From the NCBI GenBank assembly GCA_002352375.1, contig DEIH01000200.1, positions 1 to 25,025 of the forward strand: a stretch of 25,025 nt of DNA, read 5' to 3'. The notes under the pieces are model-generated. The model was not told the origin of the DNA. It saw only the letters and a program-made list of their open reading frames with translations, and made no database searches. Every line of letters begins with the position of its first letter. The first letter of the stretch is position 1. Below, piece by piece: positions 8,301 to 17,200 of the stretch. A program made the position numbers and the translations under genes. This stretch comes from Spirochaeta sp. UBA2779 (GTDB taxonomy: Bacteria > Spirochaetota > Spirochaetia > DSM-2461).

Positions 8301-8734
8301 GAAACCAGCTTCTTGGCGCCTGCGGCCTTTCTCCGAATGCTGAAGGTTGGCACGAACTGGAACGCCGTTGCACATGGCTGGCTCCGCGCATCAAACACGA
8401 AGTCTTGACACCCTTTATTAACTGCGTGAATAACGGCATTGCCGACGGACACAACGCCCGGCCTGCGCTGTCACTAATTGCCAATCGCCCCTTTGAGCAG
8501 TGGACGGATATGGATATTGATGGGTTCAACGGGCTGGGCCAAGGCATTGGAGAAATCTTCCTCCAGTCGTGGCGGAATTATGGTGATGGTGGTCCAGAAT
8601 TGACTACACAGGAGCGTAAACAAAAAATAAAACTGCTCAAAACACTGGAACCGCATCTCAAAAAAATCGGGGGATCTCCCCTGGTTCTGGATGCGGTATT
8701 GCGGGAACTGTTGAATGAAATAAAGATCGATTAA
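5357..8734 (+). CDS. sspC: SspC, large P-loop ATPase of the phosphorothioation module
   Basis: 1125 residues. A Walker A motif GPYGTGKS is at 66-73 and a Walker B-like LLLVDEAG near 196-203, followed by a helical region (FQELAEYANRMR) and a sensor-like FIITMHQ stretch. The remaining ~850 residues are helical without a motif I can name. In the Ssp system SspC is the ATPase partner of SspB and SspD, thought to couple ATP hydrolysis to DNA handling during sulfur insertion. It is translationally coupled to sspB by a one-base overlap. A run of nine G at 5996-6004 encodes three glycines just after the Walker B motif and could slip. The ATPase call is firm; the precise role is by context. Confidence 0.85.
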   Translation: MVNDFKLSEFTQLAPHYQRSINLQQDWKNGGNSSGYIVTPNVVQSLERLCHGISDSDGLRAFSLTGPYGTGKSAFAVFLCQLLSSDSTQAEHAIELLPKEYTPLKRQLNHICQPNKIRSGFLSIPVTARHRPIAQLILEGMISALTQLRATKAVKDLLVQMESTKADETWQDTAVILYFISALSGEAESQGYCGILLLVDEAGKTLEYALQDRGGGNVYIFQELAEYANRMRKFPVLFIITMHQMFDDYVELSDRTLKNEWNKVQERFQTIQFYESPATTIKMVCSTLQPFGKLSAEIGKTIDDILGLIMKNGIPLPLGLEHDEFCKLAKNAWPLHPTVLLAMPHLFRRLAQNERSIFSYLTSHESFGFQEHLNQAFGREDSFIRLHHLYNYLLANFEGGLARLPHAKRLLEANDIIKSRQHLTKVQLELVKSVALLNVLSEICPLRATLHVMSSSLENVTNVEVELEQLKKQSILTYRSLDGSFRVWEGSDVDIEARMTEGRRKLQLEGISPMETLCRHLPERTLVARKHSLETGVHRYFNLIYTGTLSETILKKAEEPTDAAGTVVVLLPLTNPKKLEAEATKKTIGKKRIIVALPRQIDTLRNVVEEVACLRWVVDHTPELRDDRIVQREVSLQLAMGKQLIAQLLPTLLDPRPAPTGNTCRWIWDGVDRCLEWPVELTRLLSDVCDDVYPKSPRIRNELVVRNKISRASVSARRCLLERMLEHRSEECLGIKGYPPERSVYESVLHATGIHYFDKNLNAWSFRIPPTNNAMNLRPCWDLIEREIFSDEIRRIELVDLFAKLIGVPYGMPDGLHPIMFTAFYILYQDELFLYRENTFIPDVQTAHLELMQRRPDLFSVSGVRLEGTRKAVVERLARGVNKPAKTASVVRSLYQILNRLPQVTLKTSRFKNAAVMEMRDALQDATAPEELLFVELPRCFGMDPFMGGEVKKKELDRFFEHLNNSLSTLNSHAQNLLTRHRNQLLGACGLSPNAEGWHELERRCTWLAPRIKHEVLTPFINCVNNGIADGHNARPALSLIANRPFEQWTDMDIDGFNGLGQGIGEIFLQSWRNYGDGGPELTTQERKQKIKLLKTLEPHLKKIGGSPLVLDAVLRELLNEIKID
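5996..6004 (+). repeat. Nine-base poly-G tract inside sspC
   Basis: Nine consecutive G residues code for Gly-Gly-Gly within sspC, shortly after the Walker B motif. Gain or loss of one base would truncate SspC after about 220 residues. Poly-G tracts of this length are known contingency loci in other bacteria, but one tract alone does not show phase variation here. Confidence 0.95.
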
Positions 8735-8750
8735 ATTTGAGGAAGCACAC

Positions 8751-9584
8751 ATGACTGACGAACAACCCACACCGGACATGTCGGACAAACCGGTTCGGCA
8801 CATCCTGGCCATTTCAGGTGGCAAGGACAGCTCTGCGCTGGCCGTCTATATGCGCGGTAAAGTAGAGAATATGGAATATGTCTTCTGCGACACTGGAGAG
8901 GAACTTGAGGAGACCTATGAGTATATTAGTAAACTTCAGGATTATCTCTGTACCGAAATCACTACGCTGAAATCTGAACGCGATTTCAGATACTACGTGG
9001 ACCTCTATAATGGAGTACTCCCTGATGCCCGAACTCGCTGGTGTACGCGTATGCTGAAACTAAAACCCTATGAGAATTATATTGGTGACGATCCGGTAAT
9101 CAGCTATGTCGGTATTCGGGCGGATGAGCCTCATAGAACTGGATACATCTCTACAAAGCCAAATATCAAAGCGGTTTTCCCATTTGTAGAAGACAACATA
9201 CGCTACGATGATGTTATGCGCATGCTGAAGGATGCCGGGTTGGGATTACCTCGATATTACGATTGGCGATCTCGTTCGGGATGTTATTTTTGCTTCTACC
9301 AGCAGAAGATAGAATGGGTAGGTTTAAAGGAGAATCATCCGTATTTATTCAAGAAAGCCAGGGCCTTTGAGAAGTTCGATCCAGAAACTGGAGACAGGTA
9401 TACCTGGAATCAAGGAGAAAGCCTTGATGAACTGGTAAAACCAGAGCGCGTTGCACGCATTAGAGAAGAATATGAGAAGCGCAAGCTACGGGAAGCGAAT
9501 GCCTTCAAGGGCAATCAAAAGCTGAAAGATGTCTGGGGAGGCGATGATGACGAGGAGCTCTCTTGTAACATCTGTCATTTATAG
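8751..9584 (+). CDS. sspD: SspD, PAPS-reductase-like ATP pyrophosphatase
   Basis: 277 residues of the PAPS reductase/adenine nucleotide alpha-hydrolase family. The PP-loop SGGKDSS is at 22-28; TRWCTRMLKLKP (Cys98) and SGCYFCFYQQ (Cys178, Cys181) follow, and the protein ends in a CNICHL motif (Cys272, Cys275). These cysteines could bind an iron-sulfur cluster, as in the related DndC. The family role in DNA phosphorothioation is to activate the phosphate with ATP and take sulfur from the cysteine desulfurase. A clear GAGGA lies seven bases before the ATG, 16 bp after sspC. The adjoining cysteine desulfurase and DUF4007 genes argue against an assimilatory sulfate-reduction role. Confidence 0.88.
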   Translation: MTDEQPTPDMSDKPVRHILAISGGKDSSALAVYMRGKVENMEYVFCDTGEELEETYEYISKLQDYLCTEITTLKSERDFRYYVDLYNGVLPDARTRWCTRMLKLKPYENYIGDDPVISYVGIRADEPHRTGYISTKPNIKAVFPFVEDNIRYDDVMRMLKDAGLGLPRYYDWRSRSGCYFCFYQQKIEWVGLKENHPYLFKKARAFEKFDPETGDRYTWNQGESLDELVKPERVARIREEYEKRKLREANAFKGNQKLKDVWGGDDDEELSCNICHL

Positions 9585-9593
9585 GGGAGAACG

Positions 9594-10721
9594 ATGATAT
9601 ATTGGGATCACAATTCTACTACCCCTTGCGCCCCCGAAGTCGTGGAAGCTATGCAACCTTTCTGGAATGTGGATTTCGGGAACCCCTCCAGCGGACACCA
9701 GATGGGGCAGCGGGCGGCAGCAGCGATCCGCACCGCCCGGGAGCAGGTTGCCGGTTTAGCTAATGCACTTCCCGCCGAGATGGTATTTACCTCGGGAGCA
9801 ACGGAAAGCAACAATCTGTTATTTCTGGGCGTGATGCTATCGCCCCGGACTGAACGAAACCGGATCGTGGTGTCGGCCATTGAACACAAATCGGTTCTCG
9901 AACCCGTCCGCCTGCTGGAACAACACGGATTTGAACTGGTAAAACTTCCAGTCAACAACGACGGCGTTACCGACCTTGAATACGCCCGGAATCTGATAGA
10001 TAAAACGACCTTACTGGTTTCCGTACAGGCCGCCAATAATGAGCTGGGCACCCTTCAACCAGTCGTTGAGCTGGCCGAAATAGCACACGAACATGGAGCC
10101 TACTTCCACACGGATGCCGCTCAGGCTCTAGGTAAGGTTCTGTTCGATGTGCAGCAGATCAACTGCGATTTTGCCTCTTTCAGTGCCCATAAAATGTATG
10201 GCCCGAAGGGTATCGGAGCCCTCTACATCCGGGGAGGTGTCCGGCGCTGGCCTTGGGCACACCCATTTCAGGGCGGCGGACAAGAATCAGGTTTGCGTCC
10301 CGGCACTAGCAACGTACCAGCCATTGTAGGATTTGGAAAGGCTTGTGAGTTGTGTGGGGACAATCTTGAAGAGAAAGGTCAACATCTGAATTTATTAGCG
10401 GATCAGTTTATCGATATGCTTTCAAAACGATTTTCACGAGCTGTTGTGTTAAATAGGCAACGGAACAGTCTCCCCGGAACCTTGAGTATCTTGTTTGAGG
10501 GGATTCCTTCCGATTTACTACTTGCTCGATGCAAATCCATTAATCTTTCTAAGGGATCGGCTTGTAATGGTGTCATGGAAGCTTCGCATGTCGTCAAAAC
10601 AATCGTAGATGACGCGAACCGACAGGAATATGTCGTCAGAATTTCTTTCGGAAAAAATTCTGGGAATGAGGGGTTTGAGCAGTTTTTTGAAATTCTAAAT
10701 ACACTTTATCAGGAGCTTTGA
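9594..10721 (+). CDS. sspA: SspA, cysteine desulfurase
   Basis: 375 residues, a fold-type I PLP enzyme of the IscS/NifS/DndA group and of normal length. Visible features are YWDHNSTTP at the N-terminus, TSGATESNN at 66-74, His98, HTDAAQ with Asp174 and Gln177, the PLP lysine in SAHKMYGPKG (Lys200) and the sulfur-carrying cysteine in KGSACNG (Cys324). It would remove sulfur from L-cysteine as an enzyme-bound persulfide and pass it to SspD. GGGGAG just upstream is a good ribosome binding site and the gap to sspD is nine bases. The enzyme class is certain; the DNA-modification role rather than general Fe-S work is inferred from the operon. Confidence 0.9.
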   Translation: MIYWDHNSTTPCAPEVVEAMQPFWNVDFGNPSSGHQMGQRAAAAIRTAREQVAGLANALPAEMVFTSGATESNNLLFLGVMLSPRTERNRIVVSAIEHKSVLEPVRLLEQHGFELVKLPVNNDGVTDLEYARNLIDKTTLLVSVQAANNELGTLQPVVELAEIAHEHGAYFHTDAAQALGKVLFDVQQINCDFASFSAHKMYGPKGIGALYIRGGVRRWPWAHPFQGGGQESGLRPGTSNVPAIVGFGKACELCGDNLEEKGQHLNLLADQFIDMLSKRFSRAVVLNRQRNSLPGTLSILFEGIPSDLLLARCKSINLSKGSACNGVMEASHVVKTIVDDANRQEYVVRISFGKNSGNEGFEQFFEILNTLYQEL

Positions 10722-10800
10722 AAATCTATGCATATTCAACTCTTGATATCCAGACACAGTCCCCATTTCAAAGAAAGATGGTTAAAGGAGTATAAAAAAT

Positions 10801-12651
10801 ATGAACACAAATAACAGTCTCTCACACGGCCAAGAGTTGGCTCGCTTGTGCCCAAACTCCGACCTAGGAAATGCATTTAATCCGTTTGTCAGCTATCTTA
10901 ACACCCTTCAGCGATCCGGAGGGGGGAACGAAAATGCACTGGCAGAATCGCAGGTGTGCAATGCGCAGTTTACCTCTATCCATGTAGCTCATCCGCTGGC
11001 TAACATAATTTATGACGAGTTAAAGAAGCAAGATGGGAGGCATGTTCTGTTAACGGGACACGCCGGAGACGGAAAATCCACCCTTGCCATAGAGGTGTAT
11101 AAACTATTCCGTAAATGGGATAGCGACCGACCGTTGGATGTGCCACCACAACCTCGGGAGGATACCGACTCGGTCTCTATCATCAAAGATCTGAGTGAAC
11201 GTGACCGCTCCGAGGATGCTTCTCTCCTGCAGGAACTGACCGAGTGGGAACACCGTTTTCTGCTGGTCTCCAACACCGGGACCCTGCTGGACCTCGCCAA
11301 GCAACATGCTGACTTTTTCGGAGACACAGAAGTTGATCTGGAAAGCCGTGTGCTGACGGCCATTAGCATCGAAAGCGGAGAAGCAGACCTTTTGTTGGGG
11401 GACATTGAGTTTCGGGTGTTTAATCTGGCCCGCATGGACAACATGCGGTTGGCTCGCCGGGTCTTTGAGAAGATGCTATCTCCAGAGCGCTGGGCGGTCT
11501 GTCAAACCTTGAAGTGCCGGGAGACCTGTCCTATTTATATCAATGTCAATCTACTGCAATCCAATCAGGAACGGGCGACCGACCGAATCTTTCTGGCTTA
11601 CCACCGTATGTATGAATATGGAACGCGTCTGACCATGCGGCAGTTTACGGAGCATCTAGCCTATCTCATCACCTCCGGACTGGATCTACAGGATACCCGA
11701 AATATACAAAAGCAGAATCCTCCTCCACTGATTGCCGAATATCTTTTCTTTAATCGTTTCTTCGGAGATAACGGCTGTGCGCCGGATGGTACCGCTTCAG
11801 AAATGAAGGCGGTTCAGGAGATTGAAAAACAAAAATTCGGCGAACGACCCTGTCCAAGCTGGGAACACAAACTGTGGCTGCGCAACTGTGCTGAGCCCGT
11901 TAACCTCGGCGTGGATTCGCTGAATGCAGAGTTTGAAAAGCTGCGGCGTCATGGGGCGCAGGAATTACAGTTTGTAGGCATGACACCGGATCAGGCCCGC
12001 GAACAGGTTCGTCGCATGCTCTATTTTCTGGCAGACTTCCCGAGCGAGAAACAGGGCTATCTGGGTCAATATCTGAACTCCCCGACATTATTGGCCTGGA
12101 CAAGATGGCAGCATGATGGCGTTCAACTTGATTTTCAAGAAAAAAATACGCTCAAACGGAAAATATACCATGTACTGCAGGAACACTTTACAGGGGTGCG
12201 GCTGCCCGAAGGATCGACACAGAACGACTGCAGGCTCTATGTAACCATGAGCCGACGCCGGAGCGAAGTCCGGCAGAGTGCCCAAGTGGTTCTTGCCGAA
12301 TTTGACTGGGTTAACTCAACCCTCCTTAAGCTTGAGGCTACAGGAAGTGCCATAGAAGAATACCGTAAGGATATCGTATTGCATGGCAAAGACCGCATCG
12401 ACGGACTGAGGCTGCCGCTGAAGGTACCCTTCCTTGACTATGTCATGATGCGCCATTTCGGCGAGCTGGGCGAGGTGCTGGAAGCCTCCTATCTAGAGCG
12501 GCTAGACTGCTTTAAGGCCCAGATTCAAAAAAAAACCTCGGCTCATGACGACGAGCGGATCATGTTGGTGCGACTGAAAACCGATCACACTTTCCGTAGG
12601 CAGCGTTTTGCAGTAAATGGAAACTATCTGGAGGTAACTGATGACCTTTAA
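10801..12651 (+). CDS. sspF: SspF, DptF-like ATPase of the restriction module
   Basis: 616 residues with a Walker A motif GHAGDGKST at 86-94 and a cysteine cluster CQTLKCRETCP at 234-244 (Cys234, Cys239, Cys243), a layout I associate with DptF-type proteins. SspFGH is the published effector set that pairs with SspABCD and damages DNA lacking the phosphorothioate. AAAGGAG lies ten bases before the ATG. The 79 bp between sspA and this gene is the largest gap in the operon and marks the border between modification and restriction modules; I see no clear promoter there. A run of nine A at 12527-12535 is another slippage-prone site. The naming rests on order, size and motifs. Confidence 0.78.
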   Translation: MNTNNSLSHGQELARLCPNSDLGNAFNPFVSYLNTLQRSGGGNENALAESQVCNAQFTSIHVAHPLANIIYDELKKQDGRHVLLTGHAGDGKSTLAIEVYKLFRKWDSDRPLDVPPQPREDTDSVSIIKDLSERDRSEDASLLQELTEWEHRFLLVSNTGTLLDLAKQHADFFGDTEVDLESRVLTAISIESGEADLLLGDIEFRVFNLARMDNMRLARRVFEKMLSPERWAVCQTLKCRETCPIYINVNLLQSNQERATDRIFLAYHRMYEYGTRLTMRQFTEHLAYLITSGLDLQDTRNIQKQNPPPLIAEYLFFNRFFGDNGCAPDGTASEMKAVQEIEKQKFGERPCPSWEHKLWLRNCAEPVNLGVDSLNAEFEKLRRHGAQELQFVGMTPDQAREQVRRMLYFLADFPSEKQGYLGQYLNSPTLLAWTRWQHDGVQLDFQEKNTLKRKIYHVLQEHFTGVRLPEGSTQNDCRLYVTMSRRRSEVRQSAQVVLAEFDWVNSTLLKLEATGSAIEEYRKDIVLHGKDRIDGLRLPLKVPFLDYVMMRHFGELGEVLEASYLERLDCFKAQIQKKTSAHDDERIMLVRLKTDHTFRRQRFAVNGNYLEVTDDL

Positions 12652-14254
12652 AGCTTTTCCCTACACCCCGGATGATGTCAAAGCGTTGCAAAATCCGGCG
12701 ATCCAACTCTACGGAAACCGACTCTTTTCGGATCAGACCGTCAGCGAGTTGCTGAGCGAATTCCTGCTGATGGCCTTTTCGCCAAAACAGGCGGGTAGAG
12801 CGACCTTTGAAACCGCGTTGCCGAGTCTGGAACAACTCTGCACATGGGATAATACGCCGTTGAAATATGCTCCCAAAACCCGGCTTAACTTGAAGCTGTT
12901 CTCCTTTTTAGGCGCATCGCGACTGGACTCACGACACCAGACCCACCGTGATCACCATAAGCTTCTCATCGAAAAACTGCACAGTCAAATTCAGGTTGAA
13001 GACCTCGAACACAAACAGGACATTATTCGAACCATCGAAAATCTCTTTCTCGGCTTTCAGGGCGCAGGTAGTGGCAGAACGTGGTGTGCCCAGAGTTTCT
13101 TGCCGATTTCATCAGGCTTTCTTTCCGGCGAATCCATCTGGAAGGAAACAAAAGCTGATAGAGATAATGTGAATGATTGGTCCGAATTAATTGAAAAACG
13201 TTCCTCTTACTTCGATATGAATCAGCATCTATTTTTTGCTAGAGGTGGCGAGCTACTCTATTTACAGGTCTGTAATGCGCTGAGGCAACCCTACAGACGG
13301 ATTGCCACATGGTGTCAGGACGGGGCGTTTCAGCTTAGTGCAGACGAACAGAATCCGAAGTGGTTGCACTCACAGCTGAATGAGGCACTGCTGAACTTGA
13401 TGAACTTTTGCCCGGATACCTTAACCGCGCTTGCGGAATTTATTGATACCCGTCTTGATCCGGTTACACCGGAGAGTATGGATGGACCGGAATCGAACCG
13501 CCGTTTTGTTTTTGCAGGGTGGTGCAATGCTGAAAGCTGGCAGGAAGGATATCTATTTGCGGTCGATCTGCTCCGTCTTATGCAGAGCAATATAGATGTG
13601 ATGGAACGGATCTACCTGTTGGAGACGGCCTGTTCCATGCAGGTTCTTCGCACGCTTGCTATGCAAAGCATGCGACTGATGAATGGAACTAAATCCTGTA
13701 TTGGCCCGGACTATCGGCTGGCCGTGTCGGCTCCGGAAGAAAACAGGCCAGTCATCCGACGACTTTCCCAGCAATCCGTTAAGGCGGTGGAAAAAATCAT
13801 TTTTCAATCGCTGCGGTCGAATGCGATTAATTTGCCCGAAGATGAGGGTGAACGAAATAAGAAGCTGAAACATGCAGACCGCTATTATGGAAGCAAACTG
13901 TTTGTGGGGCTTTCCAAACGCCTCGGGTTTGTTGTCCCTAAGCGGGGGTCTGGTGCGCGTTTTGTGCTGAACGAACAGCTGCTACGCCTGCTGGTCGTCA
14001 CCACAGTTCCCGTAGGAGGGCGGCTGACGTTCGACACATTCAAGGAGCTACTGGAACGTCGGCACGGGCTGGTTTTCGATGCCAAAGGGCTGGATCGAGC
14101 CAGCGAGCGTTTATGTGGCAAGGGCATTTATTTACCGGCGGATACGGATCAGTGGCTCCAGGAAATGCTGGAGGCCGCCGGGTTTCTGATTCATCTGTCC
14201 GATTCCTGCGCGCTGATTCATAATCCTGCGGATGACAGGGAGGAAGACCAATGA
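12641..14254 (+). CDS. sspG: SspG, DptG-like component of the restriction module
   Basis: 537 residues starting at an ATG that overlaps the sspF stop by 11 bp, with GGAGGT five bases upstream. I see no nucleotide-binding or nuclease motif. The most distinctive segment is FFARGGELLYLQVCNALRQP near residues 196-215, which recalls DptG proteins. The rest is helical and soluble. Because it lies between the SspF-like ATPase and the SspH-like ATPase and is coupled to both by overlaps, it is most likely the middle, structural subunit of the SspFGH effector. The biochemical role of this family is not settled, and the assignment is mainly positional. Confidence 0.72.
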   Translation: MTFKAFPYTPDDVKALQNPAIQLYGNRLFSDQTVSELLSEFLLMAFSPKQAGRATFETALPSLEQLCTWDNTPLKYAPKTRLNLKLFSFLGASRLDSRHQTHRDHHKLLIEKLHSQIQVEDLEHKQDIIRTIENLFLGFQGAGSGRTWCAQSFLPISSGFLSGESIWKETKADRDNVNDWSELIEKRSSYFDMNQHLFFARGGELLYLQVCNALRQPYRRIATWCQDGAFQLSADEQNPKWLHSQLNEALLNLMNFCPDTLTALAEFIDTRLDPVTPESMDGPESNRRFVFAGWCNAESWQEGYLFAVDLLRLMQSNIDVMERIYLLETACSMQVLRTLAMQSMRLMNGTKSCIGPDYRLAVSAPEENRPVIRRLSQQSVKAVEKIIFQSLRSNAINLPEDEGERNKKLKHADRYYGSKLFVGLSKRLGFVVPKRGSGARFVLNEQLLRLLVVTTVPVGGRLTFDTFKELLERRHGLVFDAKGLDRASERLCGKGIYLPADTDQWLQEMLEAAGFLIHLSDSCALIHNPADDREEDQ

Positions 14255-17200
14255 GTTATTTTGCAAATACAGTTCGGAATCATCTGAAAAGCCGGATTGA
14301 GCGGTTTCAGGCGGATCCATCGGATGGCCGTAAGATGATTTTTATGATTCCAGCCATGCAGGAGCCGACTTTGCTGGCTATTTCAGACGCGATAACCGAC
14401 GTCTGCCTGAAAGACTCAAAAATCAGGTTGGTGCTGAAGATCGCTTCCGCATTGACGAAAGAATGGAGTGATACTGGGCTTGCCAAAGCCCGAAGTAATG
14501 AATGGTTGAGCGAAAGCCGGGATTTGACCTATACACGCAGTATCGTGAACACAGATTCTGAACGACTGCTTGTGATCGTCCTTTGCGGTGCGGATCAGGT
14601 GACTGATTCAGCGGGGCTAGCGGATTTCCATACATGCGATCCTGACATGGTCTGGCGCGAGGATATGCGAGAAAGTTTCAGTTCATGGATGGAAGAAAAA
14701 CTCAAAAACATTGGAATGCATGAATACGGTTCCGATGACCTCGCCACGATTGACCGTGTTATCAAACCCTTGTTTATCGGCGGAAATGGGGATCTCTTAC
14801 AGATCAGCGACTGGTTGGAAAACTTGGATCTCAGCCCTGTAGCCAATGTGTCGGATGTTCCCCGTCTGATGCTGGCCAAGCTCCATGAATTCAATCTCCC
14901 AGTTCTCTCCCGATTTCCGTTTCACCAGAAAAGAAAGCAGCTGACGCCCTACATTCACAAAGCAATGGAGTTTTTCAACTACACACTTTTTATAGAGGCC
15001 CGGCAGCGGGACAAGGCCCTCAAAGCCATTGACAGTTTACAGAAAGCGATATCCGAAGGGGACGATCCGGGCATTCCGTTTGATGATGAAGAGGTCTGTG
15101 GATCCTATGCCTCCGGTGAAGAGATGCTTGCCGGGTTGAGAAACTTTATTGCGAATGACGGGCAGTCTGAGCGTGACAAGTTGAGGAAATGCGATTTTAT
15201 CGTCATCTGGGATCAGATTCTCAAATTCAAAGAAAGCGTTCAAAAGGAGAAGCGTGAAGGCACCCTCAGGTTGGTCGGTAGCCCTGTAGAAGTGCTGTTG
15301 AATGCCGTCTGGATGACGCTCAGGGGTTTTTATAGCGAGTATAAGGACAAAGCCGAGGTGGTCATTCAATCCATCGAAATTTCTCCGGTGTTGTTTAAGC
15401 ACGACGTGGATGGTGCCGAAGAAGAAGATCACGAGGATACCGGACTCGGCGGTGCGGCGGAAAATGCGGAGCATGCCCGTCGATATCTCACCCACCTGAT
15501 CGGAGGGATTGATGAGCTTCTAGAGAAGCATGTGAACATCAGCAATTCCGATGGCAGCGAGATAACCATATTCAGCAATCTGCTCTCCTCAGAGATTAAC
15601 TGCCGATATGCGAAAACCGTCGAGCCGGTTCTGGAATTTGCAGTAATCATTTCCTCGGAGCATAAACCGTTAGAACGAAAATATGGATGGAGGCTTCCTG
15701 AACACCACATGTATCGACTGTCGATTGACCTGTTGCGTCGCGCCAGACAATCCATTTCAGGTTTGCAGGAAATTCACAAACTTCCAGTTTACCATATTTC
15801 GTATTTCGAGGAACTGTTGAAGGCCACCTCCGATGAAGAGGTCCGGAGGGTTCTCCTGCATGCGATCCGGGATGAGCGGGATTCCAAAGAAACGCTGACC
15901 AATCTGCTTAGCGGTGAATGGAGCCAAGTGAATGATCCCTTGTCGCTCAAACTCAAACTGCTCGCAGAAAAGTATGACCGGTTTGTAAGCGCGGCCTCCT
16001 CAAATGGTCTCTTTTCAACCATCTTTGGTGCTCAGCCTGAATGGCCGGATCTCCGCAAATCCTATGCGGACTCTTTCGAAGCGGCGATTGCATTGGCAGA
16101 TATATCACAGTCTTCTCTTGTCGGAATGCTGACCCGTGCGTTTTTGGTGGTGGAATCCCGTTCTCAGAGCCTCGACGATGTCTGGCATGCTGATGCTTTT
16201 GAGCCATACGGCGTAGCCACCATTCTTCATCCTTCCGTTGTGGAAATGCTGGAGGCGCAGGTAGTCTATTTGACCCGTTGCTTCAACTTCGCCGCGAATA
16301 AGGAGCTGTCGAAAACCCCGAGCCGAGATGGATTCAAAGTCCACATCTGGCGGACCTATGTTGATCTCTCCAGTATTCAGTCTCCGTTGACGGGATTATT
16401 GTGCGATGAGAGCAAAAATCTATGCACAGATGTCAGAGGGAATGAACTGATCCACCGCATCGGTTCCTCTTCAATAACCGACAGTCCGCTCTCCACACGG
16501 TTGCTAGTCCGGTATAATGAGGGTACCGAAGACGATAGCAATTTGAACGATACCGAGATGTTCCGCGAAACGAGTGAATCAAAGCTCCTGTTGCGGCTCA
16601 TGCAGGATTATTTTGATCTTCATCCCCATGCTCGGGATGGGTTAAGTATTGCGGTTTTTAGGAATAAAGATGTTCAGCCGGTGGTCGCTGCAGTACATGC
16701 CTACCTGAAGGTTTTGGCAACTAAGCCGATCAGCAAGAAGCCCAATAAACGTTATGTGCTTAATGAGGAACGAAGAAGACCCTATGCGATTAGTGTGACC
16801 GTATTCACTGAATCCAATGATGAATCGGACATTTCAAACTGGGTACAACAGTGGAAGGAGCGCTGGGAGGCCGCAGAAACCGAATCAAAATATGATTTAT
16901 ACCGGAACTGCCGGTTCTCAGTGGCCCACCGGATCGTTGAAAAACAGGGACTTGGTGCATTCCAGAAGTTGATCAAAGAACAGTTCGAGGCGGATATTGC
17001 CGTATTCTATGATTTCATTGGCGCAGGGGCCGGAGTGAATGAGTTTGAAAAAGTCGGGCCGTTCGATATCACAAGCCGGAATCTCAAGTTTCCCATCCTT
17101 GAAAAGGCCTGCTGCACGGTCAGCAACCCGGCGGATAAGTTTAAACGAAAACGGGTAGTGAGCAATCGGCAGTTTGTATTGGGAGCCTATCATGCCAACC

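Noticed and set aside
8038..8547. Long minus-strand ORF within sspC (169 codons)
   Set aside because: It lies wholly antisense to a well-supported gene, is serine/arginine/cysteine-rich as expected of antisense translation, and has no start signal.
10728..10814. A 28-codon ORF in the gap between sspA and sspF
   Set aside because: It has no ribosome binding site, overlaps the sspF start in another frame and shows no recognisable feature; chance is enough.
11010..11444. Minus-strand ORF of 144 codons within sspF
   Set aside because: Antisense shadow with extreme Ser/Arg content and no supporting signal.
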